Part shown: positions 25,763 to 33,433 of the stretch, in pieces
How positions within the stretch are numbered: the stretch's first letter is position 1
Layout: each line of letters starts with the position of its first letter
NCBI GenBank assembly: GCA_019750035.1
Contig: JAIEOZ010000074.1
Coordinates: 1 to 37,542 of the forward strand
DNA from: Alphaproteobacteria bacterium
GTDB lineage: Bacteria; Pseudomonadota; Alphaproteobacteria; UBA9655
DNA: 37,542 nucleotides
Reading direction: 5' to 3'
Position numbers and translations under genes: made by a program
Notes under the pieces: model-generated
Seen by the model: the letters and a program-made list of their open reading frames with translations, nothing else
The model's database searches: none
What the model was told of the DNA's origin: nothing

Positions 25763-26590
25763 TCAGGGAATCAACCCCTCCTTACGAAAGCTGCTTAGTA
25801 TGTTTTGAATGGTTTTTACTTTGACGCTTAGTGTTGAATCGAGTCTTTTAAGTATGCGAAGCACCTTATGTCCATCAGCCGTGCCGTGATGAAGACTTTC
25901 GATATTGCCCCAATTTTCGATAATTGACCGCTTAGCACCACGAAATTTGTTATCGTCAATTGCCTGCTTCCGTTTTAATTCCATACTCTTATGACTGATA
26001 TGTTCAAGAGGTAAACTTGCAGCCTGTTGTGGGGTTTCATTCTTAAGACTATCAGTGATGCCTTCGTCAGAAGTGTCGTTTGTTAACCAACCTGAACTGG
26101 TGACCTCCTCATTAAGTGTCTCGTTTAGATTCGTGACAATTTTTGATTCAAATGTCAAAGGTGAGAGTGGATTATCAGAAAAAATATACACCGTACCCTC
26201 TTCCATTATCCGGGCATGAATGTGACGTCCCGAAAACTCAAACGAAAAGCCAAATGGCTCACCCCATTTATTCAACATCGGCAAAAATGTGAATGAAACT
26301 AATGCTTCGGCAGCGTTAGGGTTCTCACTACGCAGAAAACTTGCGCTTGCTTGAGCGCGAGAAATGATTTGCGCCATTGTTCCGCGCACTCCATCGATGT
26401 CCGTTATCTCGAGATTGCCACTGCGAGCTGCCTCCACAAGCATTTTTAAGTAGCGTACAAGTGCTCTCTTAAAAACCGATTCAATAAATCCCCTGCTTGT
26501 GTTTGCGTCAGCATACGCCATACTTACTGCAACATTGTGTAGCAATATGCGCTCGCCAAGTGTCGGGACTTTAGAAACTTTAAATCGCAT
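25763..26590 (-). CDS. 275-aa protein at the right end of element 1, unknown function
   Basis: A soluble, mainly helical protein. Residues 1-125 look like one domain (VPTLGERILLHNVAVSMAYA and the segment with GFSFEFSGRHIHARIM), a Thr/Ser/Asn-rich linker covers about 150-200, and a basic C-terminal domain covers about 205-275 (KRKQ, RGAKRSI, RILKRL). No family recognised. It is separated from the replication operon by the CGGGAAT cluster, which overlaps its end. Perhaps an element regulator or initiator; not supported beyond position. Confidence 0.68.
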   Translation of the reverse strand: MRFKVSKVPTLGERILLHNVAVSMAYADANTSRGFIESVFKRALVRYLKMLVEAARSGNLEITDIDGVRGTMAQIISRAQASASFLRSENPNAAEALVSFTFLPMLNKWGEPFGFSFEFSGRHIHARIMEEGTVYIFSDNPLSPLTFESKIVTNLNETLNEEVTSSGWLTNDTSDEGITDSLKNETPQQAASLPLEHISHKSMELKRKQAIDDNKFRGAKRSIIENWGNIESLHHGTADGHKVLRILKRLDSTLSVKVKTIQNILSSFRKEGLIP

Positions 26591-26920
26591 AAATTTGCCC
26601 TTAAAAAGGTTTCATATAAAAAAATTCTGACATGTTCCAGTTTCATGTATCTATTACTTCATGATAAAACGGCTTTTTAGAAAACTTGAAATTTAATTGA
26701 TTCATGTTGATTAAAGCTCATTTAAGAGTTGGCATTGGCTTCCGAGGACAAGCGAAGCCAAAAACGAATGTACCGATTTTTTTTGAAAAGTTTAAACAAC
26801 TTAAATCGATGAAAAGCACAGTCGCCTAACTTTTATCAATTGGGATGAAGCGACATCTCACGCGAATATTTACTGAAGTGAATTTGAATTTTTCCATAAC
26901 GCCGATGATTTAATGGATCG

Positions 26921-26941
26921 GGTTACACAGGGGTTACATGG
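26921..26941 (+). repeat. Right-end copies of the GGTTACATG repeat
   Basis: GGTTACACAG (26921-26930) and GGTTACATGG (26932-26941), 11 bp apart, match the array upstream of integrase 1 (206-246) in both sequence and period. They lie about 70 bp from the second tRNA fragment. Probable arm-type integrase binding sites of the right end. Confidence 0.6.
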
Positions 26942-26965
26942 AAATAAATTTGCGTTAAAAAAATA

Positions 26966-26997
26966 AAAGGGCTACAAGCCGAAGCGTGCAACCCTTT
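26966..26997 (-). terminator. Terminator with UUCG loop next to the tRNA fragment
   Basis: On the minus strand a long imperfect stem (AAAGGG...CACGC with GCTTG...CCCTTT; 14 positions, three mismatches) closes on a TTCG loop and is followed by TATTTTTTT. It begins 19 bases after the CCA end of the second tRNA fragment. UUCG loops with a T-run are typical of strong intrinsic terminators. In the circular or single-element state, it would terminate the tRNA transcript in place of the chromosomal hairpin at 1-19. Confidence 0.65.
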
Positions 26998-27012
26998 GAT
27001 TTAATTACATAT

Positions 27013-27063
27013 ATTTGGTGGGCCTCCCGTGAGTCGAACACGGTACCAACGGATTATGAGTCC
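27013..27063 (-). repeat. Internal attachment site: tRNA 3'-end fragment (51-bp direct repeat, copy 2)
   Basis: Identical to 27-77 over 51 bp. On the minus strand it runs from the anticodon stem through the T-arm and acceptor strand to the encoded CCA at 27016. The bases just beyond (TCTA at 27064-27067) no longer match the tRNA: the anticodon stem keeps the G-T end pair but has an A-G mismatch. This copy is both the right end of element 1 and the left end of element 2. Confidence 0.88.
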
Positions 27064-27178
27064 TCTAGTTTGACGTTTTCAACCCTAGCAAAATCAACGG
27101 GTTAGACCGTAAGTCCTTGATTTCATTCAAATTGTTAGTATTGCTAGGTATCACTTGGTACTGTTCAGTAGTCTTGTG

Positions 27179-27207
27179 TTGTAGCCTATTTTGTAGCCTT
27201 GTAGCCT
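27179..27207 (+). repeat. Three TTGTAGCCT direct repeats upstream of integrase 2
   Basis: TTGTAGCCT occurs at 27179-27187, 27191-27199 and 27199-27207, 70 bp before the second integrase. The arrangement parallels the GGTTACATG array of element 1 with a different motif, as expected if each integrase has its own arm-site specificity. Confidence 0.6.
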
Positions 27208-27276
27208 GAAATACGCTAAAGTAGAAGTTCTTACACAAAAACTTTTTTTGAACTCAACCTACAAGGCACATGCATT

Positions 27277-28674
27277 ATGACAGAACAGGTTAAAACTCGC
27301 ATCCCATTCAACAAGCTGAACTTGGATGCAATCCCCTTCTCTACAGACGGTAAGCAAGTAACTTACTACGATACCAACAAGACCAACCTTTCACTTCGTG
27401 TTGGTGCAAGTAGCAAAACCTTCATTGTCTATACAAGACCTAAACACGGAAATCCTGTTCGTATTACTTTGGGCAAATACGGTGAAATCACCATCAAGCA
27501 AGCTTCTGATTTGGCTTCAAAAGAACTTGCAAAGTTAGCTGATGGGTTCAATCCTGTTGAAGAAAAAAAGAAAATTAAAATTGAAAAAGAAGTGGCAAAA
27601 GCTACTTCTGAACAAACATTTAAGTGGATGATGGACACTTATAAAGCTGAACAAATCATTGCTCATAAAGGTGGTTCAGAAAGCACACTTCACAACATTG
27701 CTACAACAATGGATTACTTTGACACTAGAAAAGTCATGACTCTCAAGTTAAATGAAGAAGATAAAACTTGGTCTAATGATATGGAAGTTCATCTTGAATC
27801 TTGGCATGATTTATCTTTTCGCTCAATTACAAGACAACAAGTGATTGACCGTTTTAATGTATTAGAAAAAGCAAGACCAACAAGAAATAAAAAGGTACTT
27901 GCTCCAATCACTAGAACACACCAAATGTCTTTCAAGTTTGCAAGTTCAGCATTTAATTATGTTATCCAAAGAGATGAACTTGATGTTAAAGAAGACTTAA
28001 GAAATCCATTTGACATTCTTTCAAATAGAAAGAAATGGAAGAAAGCAAATGCAAGAACTAATTTTGTAGACTTCAATCGTTCTGAGTTTGGCACTTGGTG
28101 GAAAGCTGTTGAAGAATATGATTTTCATAATTACCTTGTTTCAGATTACATTCTTTTCTCTTTACTTCAAGCAGGAAGAAGTATTGATGTTGCTCCTTTA
28201 AAATGGAAGGATGTTGATATGGAACTTGAAAGAATTACTTATTTTGATACAAAGAATGGTGAAGAATACATTTTTCCAATAACAAAAAAAGTAAAAGAAA
28301 TTCTGAATCGTCGCCTGAAATATAATAAAGATACAATTCATGTCTTTGATTATTCAGGAAGCAAATTAGGTCATGTTCCTCAAGATTGCCAACATCACTT
28401 TAAAGTCATTGGACAAAAATCAGGTAAATTGATTTCACATCATGATATAAGAAGGACTTGGGGAACAGCAGCAATGTCATTAGATATGAATGAAAGAATG
28501 GCTGATTACTGCCTTAAACATACAATCAATGATGTGAATAGACATTACTTTATGAGAAATGAACCAAAAATTCTTAAAGCAATGCAATCCATAGAAAACT
28601 TTTTTGAAGGAAAAATTGTTCAATCTCTTAAAGATGAAGATGAACAAGAATATCAAAGGGAGATTGCAGAATGA
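27277..28674 (+). CDS. int: Tyrosine recombinase/integrase of element 2
   Basis: 465 aa. A DUF4102-like N-terminal arm-binding domain (about residues 15-95, NLSLRVGASSKTFIVYTR) precedes a core-binding region (about 105-250) and the catalytic domain (about 255-430). Catalytic residues: Arg301 (QAGRSID), His389 and Arg392 (HHDIRR), His415 (LKHT) and Tyr424. The glutamate usual in the Arg I motif is not present (DVAPLKW instead), a mild departure. It is distant from integrase 1 though it targets the same tRNA end. AT-rich codon use matches element 2. The stop overlaps the start of the HTH gene as ATGA (28671-28674), so integrase and HTH protein are co-translated. Confidence 0.92.
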   Translation: MTEQVKTRIPFNKLNLDAIPFSTDGKQVTYYDTNKTNLSLRVGASSKTFIVYTRPKHGNPVRITLGKYGEITIKQASDLASKELAKLADGFNPVEEKKKIKIEKEVAKATSEQTFKWMMDTYKAEQIIAHKGGSESTLHNIATTMDYFDTRKVMTLKLNEEDKTWSNDMEVHLESWHDLSFRSITRQQVIDRFNVLEKARPTRNKKVLAPITRTHQMSFKFASSAFNYVIQRDELDVKEDLRNPFDILSNRKKWKKANARTNFVDFNRSEFGTWWKAVEEYDFHNYLVSDYILFSLLQAGRSIDVAPLKWKDVDMELERITYFDTKNGEEYIFPITKKVKEILNRRLKYNKDTIHVFDYSGSKLGHVPQDCQHHFKVIGQKSGKLISHHDIRRTWGTAAMSLDMNERMADYCLKHTINDVNRHYFMRNEPKILKAMQSIENFFEGKIVQSLKDEDEQEYQREIAE

Positions 28675-28919
28675 CTAAAAATAATAATATAAAACAAGCA
28701 TATAGCACTTTAGATAGTGAAGAATATATTGATACTGAAACTTTGTCTGATTGGATTAAAGAACCAGTTTCTAGACTTGCAAAATGGCGGCTTGAAGGTG
28801 TTGGTCCTATTTATACAAAAAAACCAAAGCATGTAATTTATAAAGTTGGTGATGTAAGAGATTGGCTTAAATCAAAAACAGTTCAATCTACTACTCAAGC
28901 AGATAAAAAAGGACTATGA
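28671..28919 (+). CDS. Small HTH protein, excisionase-like (copy 1 of duplicated domain)
   Basis: An 82-aa protein resembling a small MerR-like/AlpA-type DNA-binding domain: DTETLSDWIKEPVSRLAKWR (about residues 21-40) suits the helix-turn-helix and KHVIYKVGDVRDWL the wing. Residues 10-79 align without gaps to residues 43-112 of the next protein, with 47 of 70 identical. Its start overlaps the integrase stop by 4 bp, the usual place for an excisionase or directionality factor. Confidence 0.7.
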   Translation: MTKNNNIKQAYSTLDSEEYIDTETLSDWIKEPVSRLAKWRLEGVGPIYTKKPKHVIYKVGDVRDWLKSKTVQSTTQADKKGL

Positions 28920-28920
28920 A

Positions 28921-29745
28921 ATGACACCATCAGAAGTTCTCTATAAATTAAAAAGTCTTCCTGCTAATTCACCAATAACAGCAGAACACATTATTTCAAT
29001 ACTTGGAGCTTTGCAAGCACCTCAAGTAATTAGTAATCAAGAAGGTGCATATAGCACTTGGGATAAAGAAAAACAAATTAATACTGAAACACTTTCTGAA
29101 TGGATTGGTGAAAGCCCAAACAGATTGAAGCAGTGGCGATATGATGGATATGGTCCAAAGTTTCTTAAAAAAGAAAAACATGTTGCTTACAAAGTAGGTG
29201 ATGTAAGAGATTGGATTGCTTCAAGAACAGTTCAATCAACTACTCAGGCAGATAAATTGTCCTTTGTTTCTGCTTTTGATAATTGTTTTGTTGAACCAAT
29301 TATTTATCATGACGAACAGCCCTACTCTCTTTTTGAGAGTATTGAATTATTGTCTAATGATTCTGAAACAAACATTACAGGATTTGAACTTTTCATTACC
29401 AATGAAAAAATCACTACCTCTTACATGAATTCTAATTTCAATGAATTAGAAAATGTGATTGATATTAATCATAAACAAACCTACTTCATAAATGGAATTG
29501 AACAGCAAGGAACACTTGCCCATGTTGTAGCAAAATTTCCTTCTGATAATATTGGTGAATGGCTTCCAAGTCTTTTGAACAAAGGATTGAATTTTTCAGT
29601 TGCAGATAACAATGAAATTCAGGCTTTAGAATTCGCTGATGATAATCTTAAAAATTATTTAGGTAAAAGAGATTTAATGCTAAAGCTATCTAGCAAACTT
29701 CCCATGAAGAACACCAAGGGTAAAACTGAAAAACAGCAGTTCTAG
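28921..29745 (+). CDS. 274-aa protein with a duplicated HTH domain and unknown C-terminus
   Basis: Residues 1-38 form a short helical lead. Residues 43-112 are a second copy of the HTH domain of the preceding gene (about 67% identical, including the conserved segment YKVGDVRDW and TVQSTTQADK). Residues 115-274 form an acidic, Asn/Glu-rich domain that I do not recognise, with no signal peptide or membrane segment. The gene starts 1 nt after the previous stop with AAAGGAC upstream. A gene duplication followed by gain or loss of the C-terminal domain explains the pair. A regulator that competes for the same DNA site as the small protein is plausible. Confidence 0.72.
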   Translation: MTPSEVLYKLKSLPANSPITAEHIISILGALQAPQVISNQEGAYSTWDKEKQINTETLSEWIGESPNRLKQWRYDGYGPKFLKKEKHVAYKVGDVRDWIASRTVQSTTQADKLSFVSAFDNCFVEPIIYHDEQPYSLFESIELLSNDSETNITGFELFITNEKITTSYMNSNFNELENVIDINHKQTYFINGIEQQGTLAHVVAKFPSDNIGEWLPSLLNKGLNFSVADNNEIQALEFADDNLKNYLGKRDLMLKLSSKLPMKNTKGKTEKQQF

Positions 29746-29762
29746 AACAAATGGAATAGAAC

Positions 29763-30287
29763 ATGGATATGATTCAAATTGAACTTAAAAATCTTCACAA
29801 GAAATTGTATGAAGGTATTTTGAAAGAAGGTGAATTCTATTTTACTAAAGACCAGCTTCTTGATGCTTTTTCATATTCCTCTGATAAAGAGATTTACAAA
29901 AAAGCCATTCGTAATATTCTTGCTTTCAACAAGGATATGAACAAAAAGAAACTTGAAATCTTGAAGGTTGGATTTGTTCGCCTTGACCCTTCACAAGTGA
30001 GTGAAGAACTGAAAGAGCTGACTGCAAGCAATAGAAGGTTTGAACGGGTGCAACTCATGATGAATGGCATTCTTAAAAAACCTGAAGAACAAGAAAGTGA
30101 AATTTATTTAGGTTTTACATATACTGTGCAATCCAAGAAACACATGAATCAACCTCTGTATGTAGTTGAACAGTTTGCCTTGGATTACCCTCTTCTTGCA
30201 GTAGTAAGTTATACGGCTGAATTATGGAACATGGCTTACGAACGAATACCATTGCAAGACATAAATCTAGTTGCACTAGGAAATTAA
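29763..30287 (+). CDS. 174-aa protein, unknown function, last gene of the integrase operon
   Basis: Soluble and highly charged; helical N-terminal half (IELKNLHKKLYEGILKEGEF) with many lysines, then a beta-rich part (EIYLGFTYTVQSKKHMNQPL). ATG 29763 is preceded by GGAATAGAAC; an alternative ATG lies two codons later. It ends just before a strong terminator (30291-30312), so integrase, two HTH proteins and this gene form one rightward unit. No known family. Confidence 0.65.
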   Translation: MDMIQIELKNLHKKLYEGILKEGEFYFTKDQLLDAFSYSSDKEIYKKAIRNILAFNKDMNKKKLEILKVGFVRLDPSQVSEELKELTASNRRFERVQLMMNGILKKPEEQESEIYLGFTYTVQSKKHMNQPLYVVEQFALDYPLLAVVSYTAELWNMAYERIPLQDINLVALGN

Positions 30288-30290
30288 AAC

Positions 30291-30312
30291 AAAGGCTCCA
30301 GATGGAGCCTTT
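30291..30312. terminator. Bidirectional terminator between convergent genes
   Basis: A perfect 9-bp stem, AAAGGCTCC (30291-30299) with GGAGCCTTT (30304-30312), has the 4-nt loop AGAT. It closes the rightward integrase unit and the leftward GNAT gene; T-rich tracts lie on both sides (ATTATTTC, and TTTTAATTT on the minus strand). Confidence 0.8.
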
Positions 30313-30313
30313 A

Positions 30314-30931
30314 TTATTTCGTGAGTTCAAATCCTTTTGGTTTAAATAACTTCACACCTGATTCAGTTAAATCTGAACTCACTACAAGTTTATTACTGAA
30401 GGCATTTTGTGCAGCACTTACCAACTTAGAAGCATATCCTTTATTTCTATGTTCTTCATCAGTGTAAGCAGTAGTTATCATGTTCTCTTTCAATCCAAAT
30501 TTTTCATTCTTTAGTGTCACCACAATTGAAGAAACAATTTTTTCTTTTTCTATAAAAAGGAAACGGTGAGAATTTTCACCTTTTGCAACCATAATTTTAT
30601 TTGAAAGATATGGTTTTTCTTTTCCATACATTTTTATTGAATCAGGTGTTCCAGGTATGGATAACATGAATTTTCCCATTTCTTCATTAAAATGAGATTG
30701 AACATTTACAGGTTCAAGTGTATTTAATTTTCTTTCATCATAGGACTTAAAACATTCTTTTAAATATTTGTTTCTTTGGTCAAGAAAAAATTCTTTTGCT
30801 TCGCTTGAACCTGCCTTGTTGTAATCGTCTGTATATCTATTATATGAATCAACTTCAGCATTAGACAACTTATCATTAATAATTGCCCATTTGTAGCCGT
30901 GTGGTATTTGTTCTTGTTTTTCGTATTTCAT
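30314..30931 (-). CDS. GNAT-family N-acetyltransferase
   Basis: 205 aa. The acetyl-CoA-binding motif A is HRNKGYASKLV (RNKGYA at 162-167), preceded by the beta4 strand MITTAYTDEE and followed by SGVKLFKPKGF, the standard GNAT end. Residues 1-100 are an extra helical region, charged and without a known motif. Substrate unknown. AAGGA lies upstream of ATG 30931. It is convergent with the integrase unit and separated from the autotransporter by a terminator. Confidence 0.82.
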   Translation of the reverse strand: MKYEKQEQIPHGYKWAIINDKLSNAEVDSYNRYTDDYNKAGSSEAKEFFLDQRNKYLKECFKSYDERKLNTLEPVNVQSHFNEEMGKFMLSIPGTPDSIKMYGKEKPYLSNKIMVAKGENSHRFLFIEKEKIVSSIVVTLKNEKFGLKENMITTAYTDEEHRNKGYASKLVSAAQNAFSNKLVVSSDLTESGVKLFKPKGFELTK

Positions 30932-30991
30932 ACTTATTCCTTATTTTTATTATTCTTAAATTGTGCTCCAAAGGAAAATAAAGTCAATGAC

Positions 30992-31022
30992 ATAAAAAAA
31001 GACCTCACGAGGAAGTCTTTTT
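30992..31022 (-). terminator. Terminator after the autotransporter gene
   Basis: On the minus strand AAAAAAGAC and GTCTTTTTT pair, with an inner CCT/AGG step and a small bulge, followed by a T-run. It lies 15 nt after the autotransporter stop. Confidence 0.65.
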
Positions 31023-31036
31023 TATTTCTTATTATT

Positions 31037-32305
31037 TTAAAATCCCCAACTAGCACTTGCTGAAGCTCCAATTGGCATGTTACTTGATTTAGATAATTTA
31101 ACACTGATTGTTGAGTTACCTTGTCTTACTGCTAAACCCATTGCAATAGCTGATTTTCCACCTACTGTTGCCATGCCTATTCCAATCTGTCTATCAAGAA
31201 ATGGATTGAAATTAATGTTTGAAGCCATTGCTAAAGCTGCTGCTGAATAAGCATAAGACTTCATATCTCCTTCAAGTCCATTCACTCTATTTTCAAGGCT
31301 ATCAACTCTGTTATTCAATTGACTGATAGATTTAGTATTGTTGTTAGTCTGAGTGTAAATAGCTTGTTCAAATTCAACTATCTTATTTTGATTTTCATAC
31401 AATGTAGAAATTTGTTCAGTGTGATTAGTAGTCACTGTTTTTAAAGTATTTATATCAGTAGTGTTACTGACTATTTCCTTTTGCATGACAACTTGATTAG
31501 ATTGAATGGTTGTAATCTGTTCTGTATGTGTTGCAGTCGTATTCTTAAGAACACCAATATCTGAAGTATTTCCATTAATCTGATTTTGCATTACTACTTG
31601 ATTTGTTTGAATACTTGAAATTTGCTGAGTATGATTATCAGTAGTAGTTTTCAGACTACTTATATCAGTAGTGTTGTTATCAGTTTGAACTTGGATGCTA
31701 TTGACCTGGTTGCTCAAGGTTTGTTGTGAAATCTGAAGACTACCAACTTGACTATTTAATGTTGAAATTTGTCCTGTATGTGTATCTATTTGAGATTGAA
31801 CACCTGATAAATCGGTTGTTCCACCTGAAGAACCTAGCATTGATTGCACTTGACCTAAACTAACTGCATCACTTGATTGTGAAGCTAATCCAATGCCTGT
31901 AAGTGTTAAACCTCCTGCATTGATTTGATTATTATTTGTACATCCTATGTAATCACTTGTTTGTCTACCAAAAGCAATACAGTTTTGAAATCCATTGTTT
32001 GAAAGTCCTAAACCAAATATGAAGCTATATGTGTTTGGAAGAGTGTCATAAATAGTGTTTACATTTCCTAAAATAAAACCTCTTCCTGCTCCATCTATAG
32101 TGTTTGCAGTTCCAATTGAAACTGAATTGATTGAATTAACCGTACTGTTTGGACCTACTGCAATTGCTCCATAAGCTGTTACTTGAGAAGTATTACTAGA
32201 ATCCACTACAACACTGTTTGGTGGATTTGATTGTGCATAAGATTGATTAGTAAAGATAGATAATACTGCTAATGTAATCATTCCTTTCTTAAGTTGTTTG
32301 TTCAT
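31037..32305 (-). CDS. Short trimeric autotransporter adhesin (YadA-like)
   Basis: At 422 aa this is a small member of the type V secretion family, expected to form an outer-membrane trimer displaying a coiled coil. A signal peptide spans about residues 1-24 (ending QSYAQ). A YadA-type head follows (40-150, GAIAVGPNST, SVSIGTANTI), then the neck-like DAVSLGQVQSM (137-147). A coiled-coil stalk (about 160-345) contains three 35-residue repeats, and the membrane anchor (about 345-422) ends in Phe (WGF), as outer-membrane proteins do. The gene has its own promoter and terminator. Its place beside a transporter locus may be chance. Confidence 0.88.
   Translation of the reverse strand: MNKQLKKGMITLAVLSIFTNQSYAQSNPPNSVVVDSSNTSQVTAYGAIAVGPNSTVNSINSVSIGTANTIDGAGRGFILGNVNTIYDTLPNTYSFIFGLGLSNNGFQNCIAFGRQTSDYIGCTNNNQINAGGLTLTGIGLASQSSDAVSLGQVQSMLGSSGGTTDLSGVQSQIDTHTGQISTLNSQVGSLQISQQTLSNQVNSIQVQTDNNTTDISSLKTTTDNHTQQISSIQTNQVVMQNQINGNTSDIGVLKNTTATHTEQITTIQSNQVVMQKEIVSNTTDINTLKTVTTNHTEQISTLYENQNKIVEFEQAIYTQTNNNTKSISQLNNRVDSLENRVNGLEGDMKSYAYSAAALAMASNINFNPFLDRQIGIGMATVGGKSAIAMGLAVRQGNSTISVKLSKSSNMPIGASASASWGF
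31361..31675 (-). repeat. Three 105-bp coding repeats (35-aa coiled-coil units)
   Basis: Residues 211-245, 246-280 and 281 to about 315 of the autotransporter are repeats with the pattern NT(T/S)DI...LK, then HT(E/Q)QI and NQVVMQ. A period of 35 residues equals five heptads, so units can be added or lost without breaking the coiled-coil register. The third copy is divergent after NHTEQIS. Confidence 0.75.
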
Positions 32306-32330
32306 ATTTTATCCTTATAGTTGTTCTTTT

Positions 32331-32370
32331 ATTATATAAAAATAAATACTTTAATCAATAGACACAATAG
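32331..32370 (-). promoter_or_regulatory. Autotransporter promoter with CTATTGTGT motif
   Basis: On the minus strand CTATTGTGT (32362-32370) lies 57 nt before the autotransporter start. TTGATT (32353-32358) and TATAAT (32331-32336), 16 bp apart, provide a good promoter immediately downstream. The CTATTGTGT motif is shared with the promoters at 33366-33396 and 35590-35620. Confidence 0.55.
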
Positions 32371-32372
32371 AA

Positions 32373-32395
32373 AAAAGCCTGATAAACAGGCTTTT
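32373..32395 (-). terminator. Terminator after the first binding-protein gene
   Basis: AAAAGCCTG (32373-32381) and CAGGCTTTT (32387-32395) form a perfect 9-bp stem, followed on the minus strand by more T residues. It lies 14 nt after the stop of the binding-protein gene. Confidence 0.8.
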
Positions 32396-32408
32396 ATTGT
32401 TTTCTAAA

Positions 32409-33335
32409 TTACCATGCAGTTATTTTACAAATATCAGTTCTAATTTTTGAACACTCTCTTTTGTAATTTTCCATGATGTGTGAAGGTTGAACACCTGGAA
32501 GCCACTTGTTCCATAATTTATCAAAACTGCCATCTTTGAATGAAGTTGCAATTACCCCATCAACGATTTCTGTAATTCTTGAATCTTTTTTAGACATAAT
32601 TCCATAAGGTTCAACACTCATTCTGTCTTTTAAAATTTTATAGATTTCTGGATTTTTAGATTTATTAATCAAGCCAACAATCAATACTTCATCATTCACA
32701 AAGAAATCAGCTTTTTTGTCTGCCAACATATCAAAACTTTGTTTGTGGTCATCACCAAAAACAACTTTTGTTTTGTAGTTATCTTTTGACTTCATTAAAG
32801 TAACAGCAACACCTTTAAAATAATCTTCTACTACTTTTTGTGTAGTAGTTCCTTTTGTATAAACAAGAATACCACTTGAAAAATCTTCCAATGAGTTTAA
32901 TTTGTTTGTTTTTAATCCAACTGAAACAACAGAAGATACAAAGTATGGGACTGAGAAATTAACATCCTTTTGTCTTCCTTCGTTGTTTGTGGTTGAACCA
33001 CACTCTAAATCAACCTTTCCTTCTTTGACTGCTGGAATTCTAGTTTTTGAATCAACTTCAAAATATTCAACCTTTAAATCTGGAACTGTTTTTTTAAGTT
33101 CTTGAACAGTTTTTAAACATAAATCAACTGCCATTCCTTCATAATTTTTTTCACCTGTATCTGATTTGATAAGTGAAGACATTGGTGCTGATGTTTTTCT
33201 AACTCCAAGAACAATTTTTTTATCTTTCATTATTTTGCTTAAAGTTGGGTCTGTGTTCCAATTAATTTCAGAAGCTGAAGCAAATTGAACTACACCTAAT
33301 GTCATTACAGCTAAAACGATATTTTTTAATTTCAT
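32409..33335 (-). CDS. Periplasmic polar amino-acid binding protein (GltI-like)
   Basis: 308 aa with a cleavable signal peptide (about residues 1-21, ending FASA). The mature protein has the family-3 solute-binding fold: KKIVLGVRKTSAPMS, GMAVDLCLKTV, then DLECGSTTNNEGRQKDVNFS (substrate-contact strand) and the GVRKTSAPM and TKGTTT segments. GltI/PEB1-type proteins bind aspartate or glutamate, which fits the GVRK and CGSTTNN motifs, but specificity was not proven. It delivers substrate to the permease/ATPase genes on the right. It has its own promoter (33366-33396) and terminator. Confidence 0.88.
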   Translation of the reverse strand: MKLKNIVLAVMTLGVVQFASASEINWNTDPTLSKIMKDKKIVLGVRKTSAPMSSLIKSDTGEKNYEGMAVDLCLKTVQELKKTVPDLKVEYFEVDSKTRIPAVKEGKVDLECGSTTNNEGRQKDVNFSVPYFVSSVVSVGLKTNKLNSLEDFSSGILVYTKGTTTQKVVEDYFKGVAVTLMKSKDNYKTKVVFGDDHKQSFDMLADKKADFFVNDEVLIVGLINKSKNPEIYKILKDRMSVEPYGIMSKKDSRITEIVDGVIATSFKDGSFDKLWNKWLPGVQPSHIMENYKRECSKIRTDICKITAW

Positions 33336-33365
33336 ATAATCTCCTTAATTTTTGTATATATCTAA

Positions 33366-33396
33366 AGTTTATGAAAATAAAAACAAAACACAATAG
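33366..33396 (-). promoter_or_regulatory. Binding-protein gene promoter with CTATTGTGT motif
   Basis: CTATTGTGT (33388-33396) contains a -35-like TTGTGT. TAAACT (33366-33371) follows after exactly 16 bp. AAGGAG precedes the ATG at 33335. Motif and spacing match the permease promoter at 35590-35620. Confidence 0.6.
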
Positions 33397-33404
33397 AGAA
33401 GATA

Positions 33405-33433
33405 AAAAAAAGCTCCTTAATGGAGCTTTTTTT
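33405..33433 (-). terminator. Terminator of the permease-ATPase operon
   Basis: AAAAAAAGCTCC (33405-33416) pairs with GGAGCTTTTTTT (33422-33433) around a TTAAT loop. It overlaps the stop codon of the 111-aa gene (33432-33434) and ends the leftward operon just before the next promoter. Confidence 0.82.

Larger units (their letters stand above)
26591..27012. other. Right-end attachment region of element 1
   Basis: These 420 bases contain no gene but several end-specific signals: a copy of the TTGATnnATGTTGATTAAA motif at 26697-26715 (two mismatches to 101-119), the GGTTACA repeats at 26921-26941, and a terminator hairpin at 26966-26997. The pattern mirrors the left end and supports the boundary of element 1 at the second tRNA fragment. 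Confidence 0.6.
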
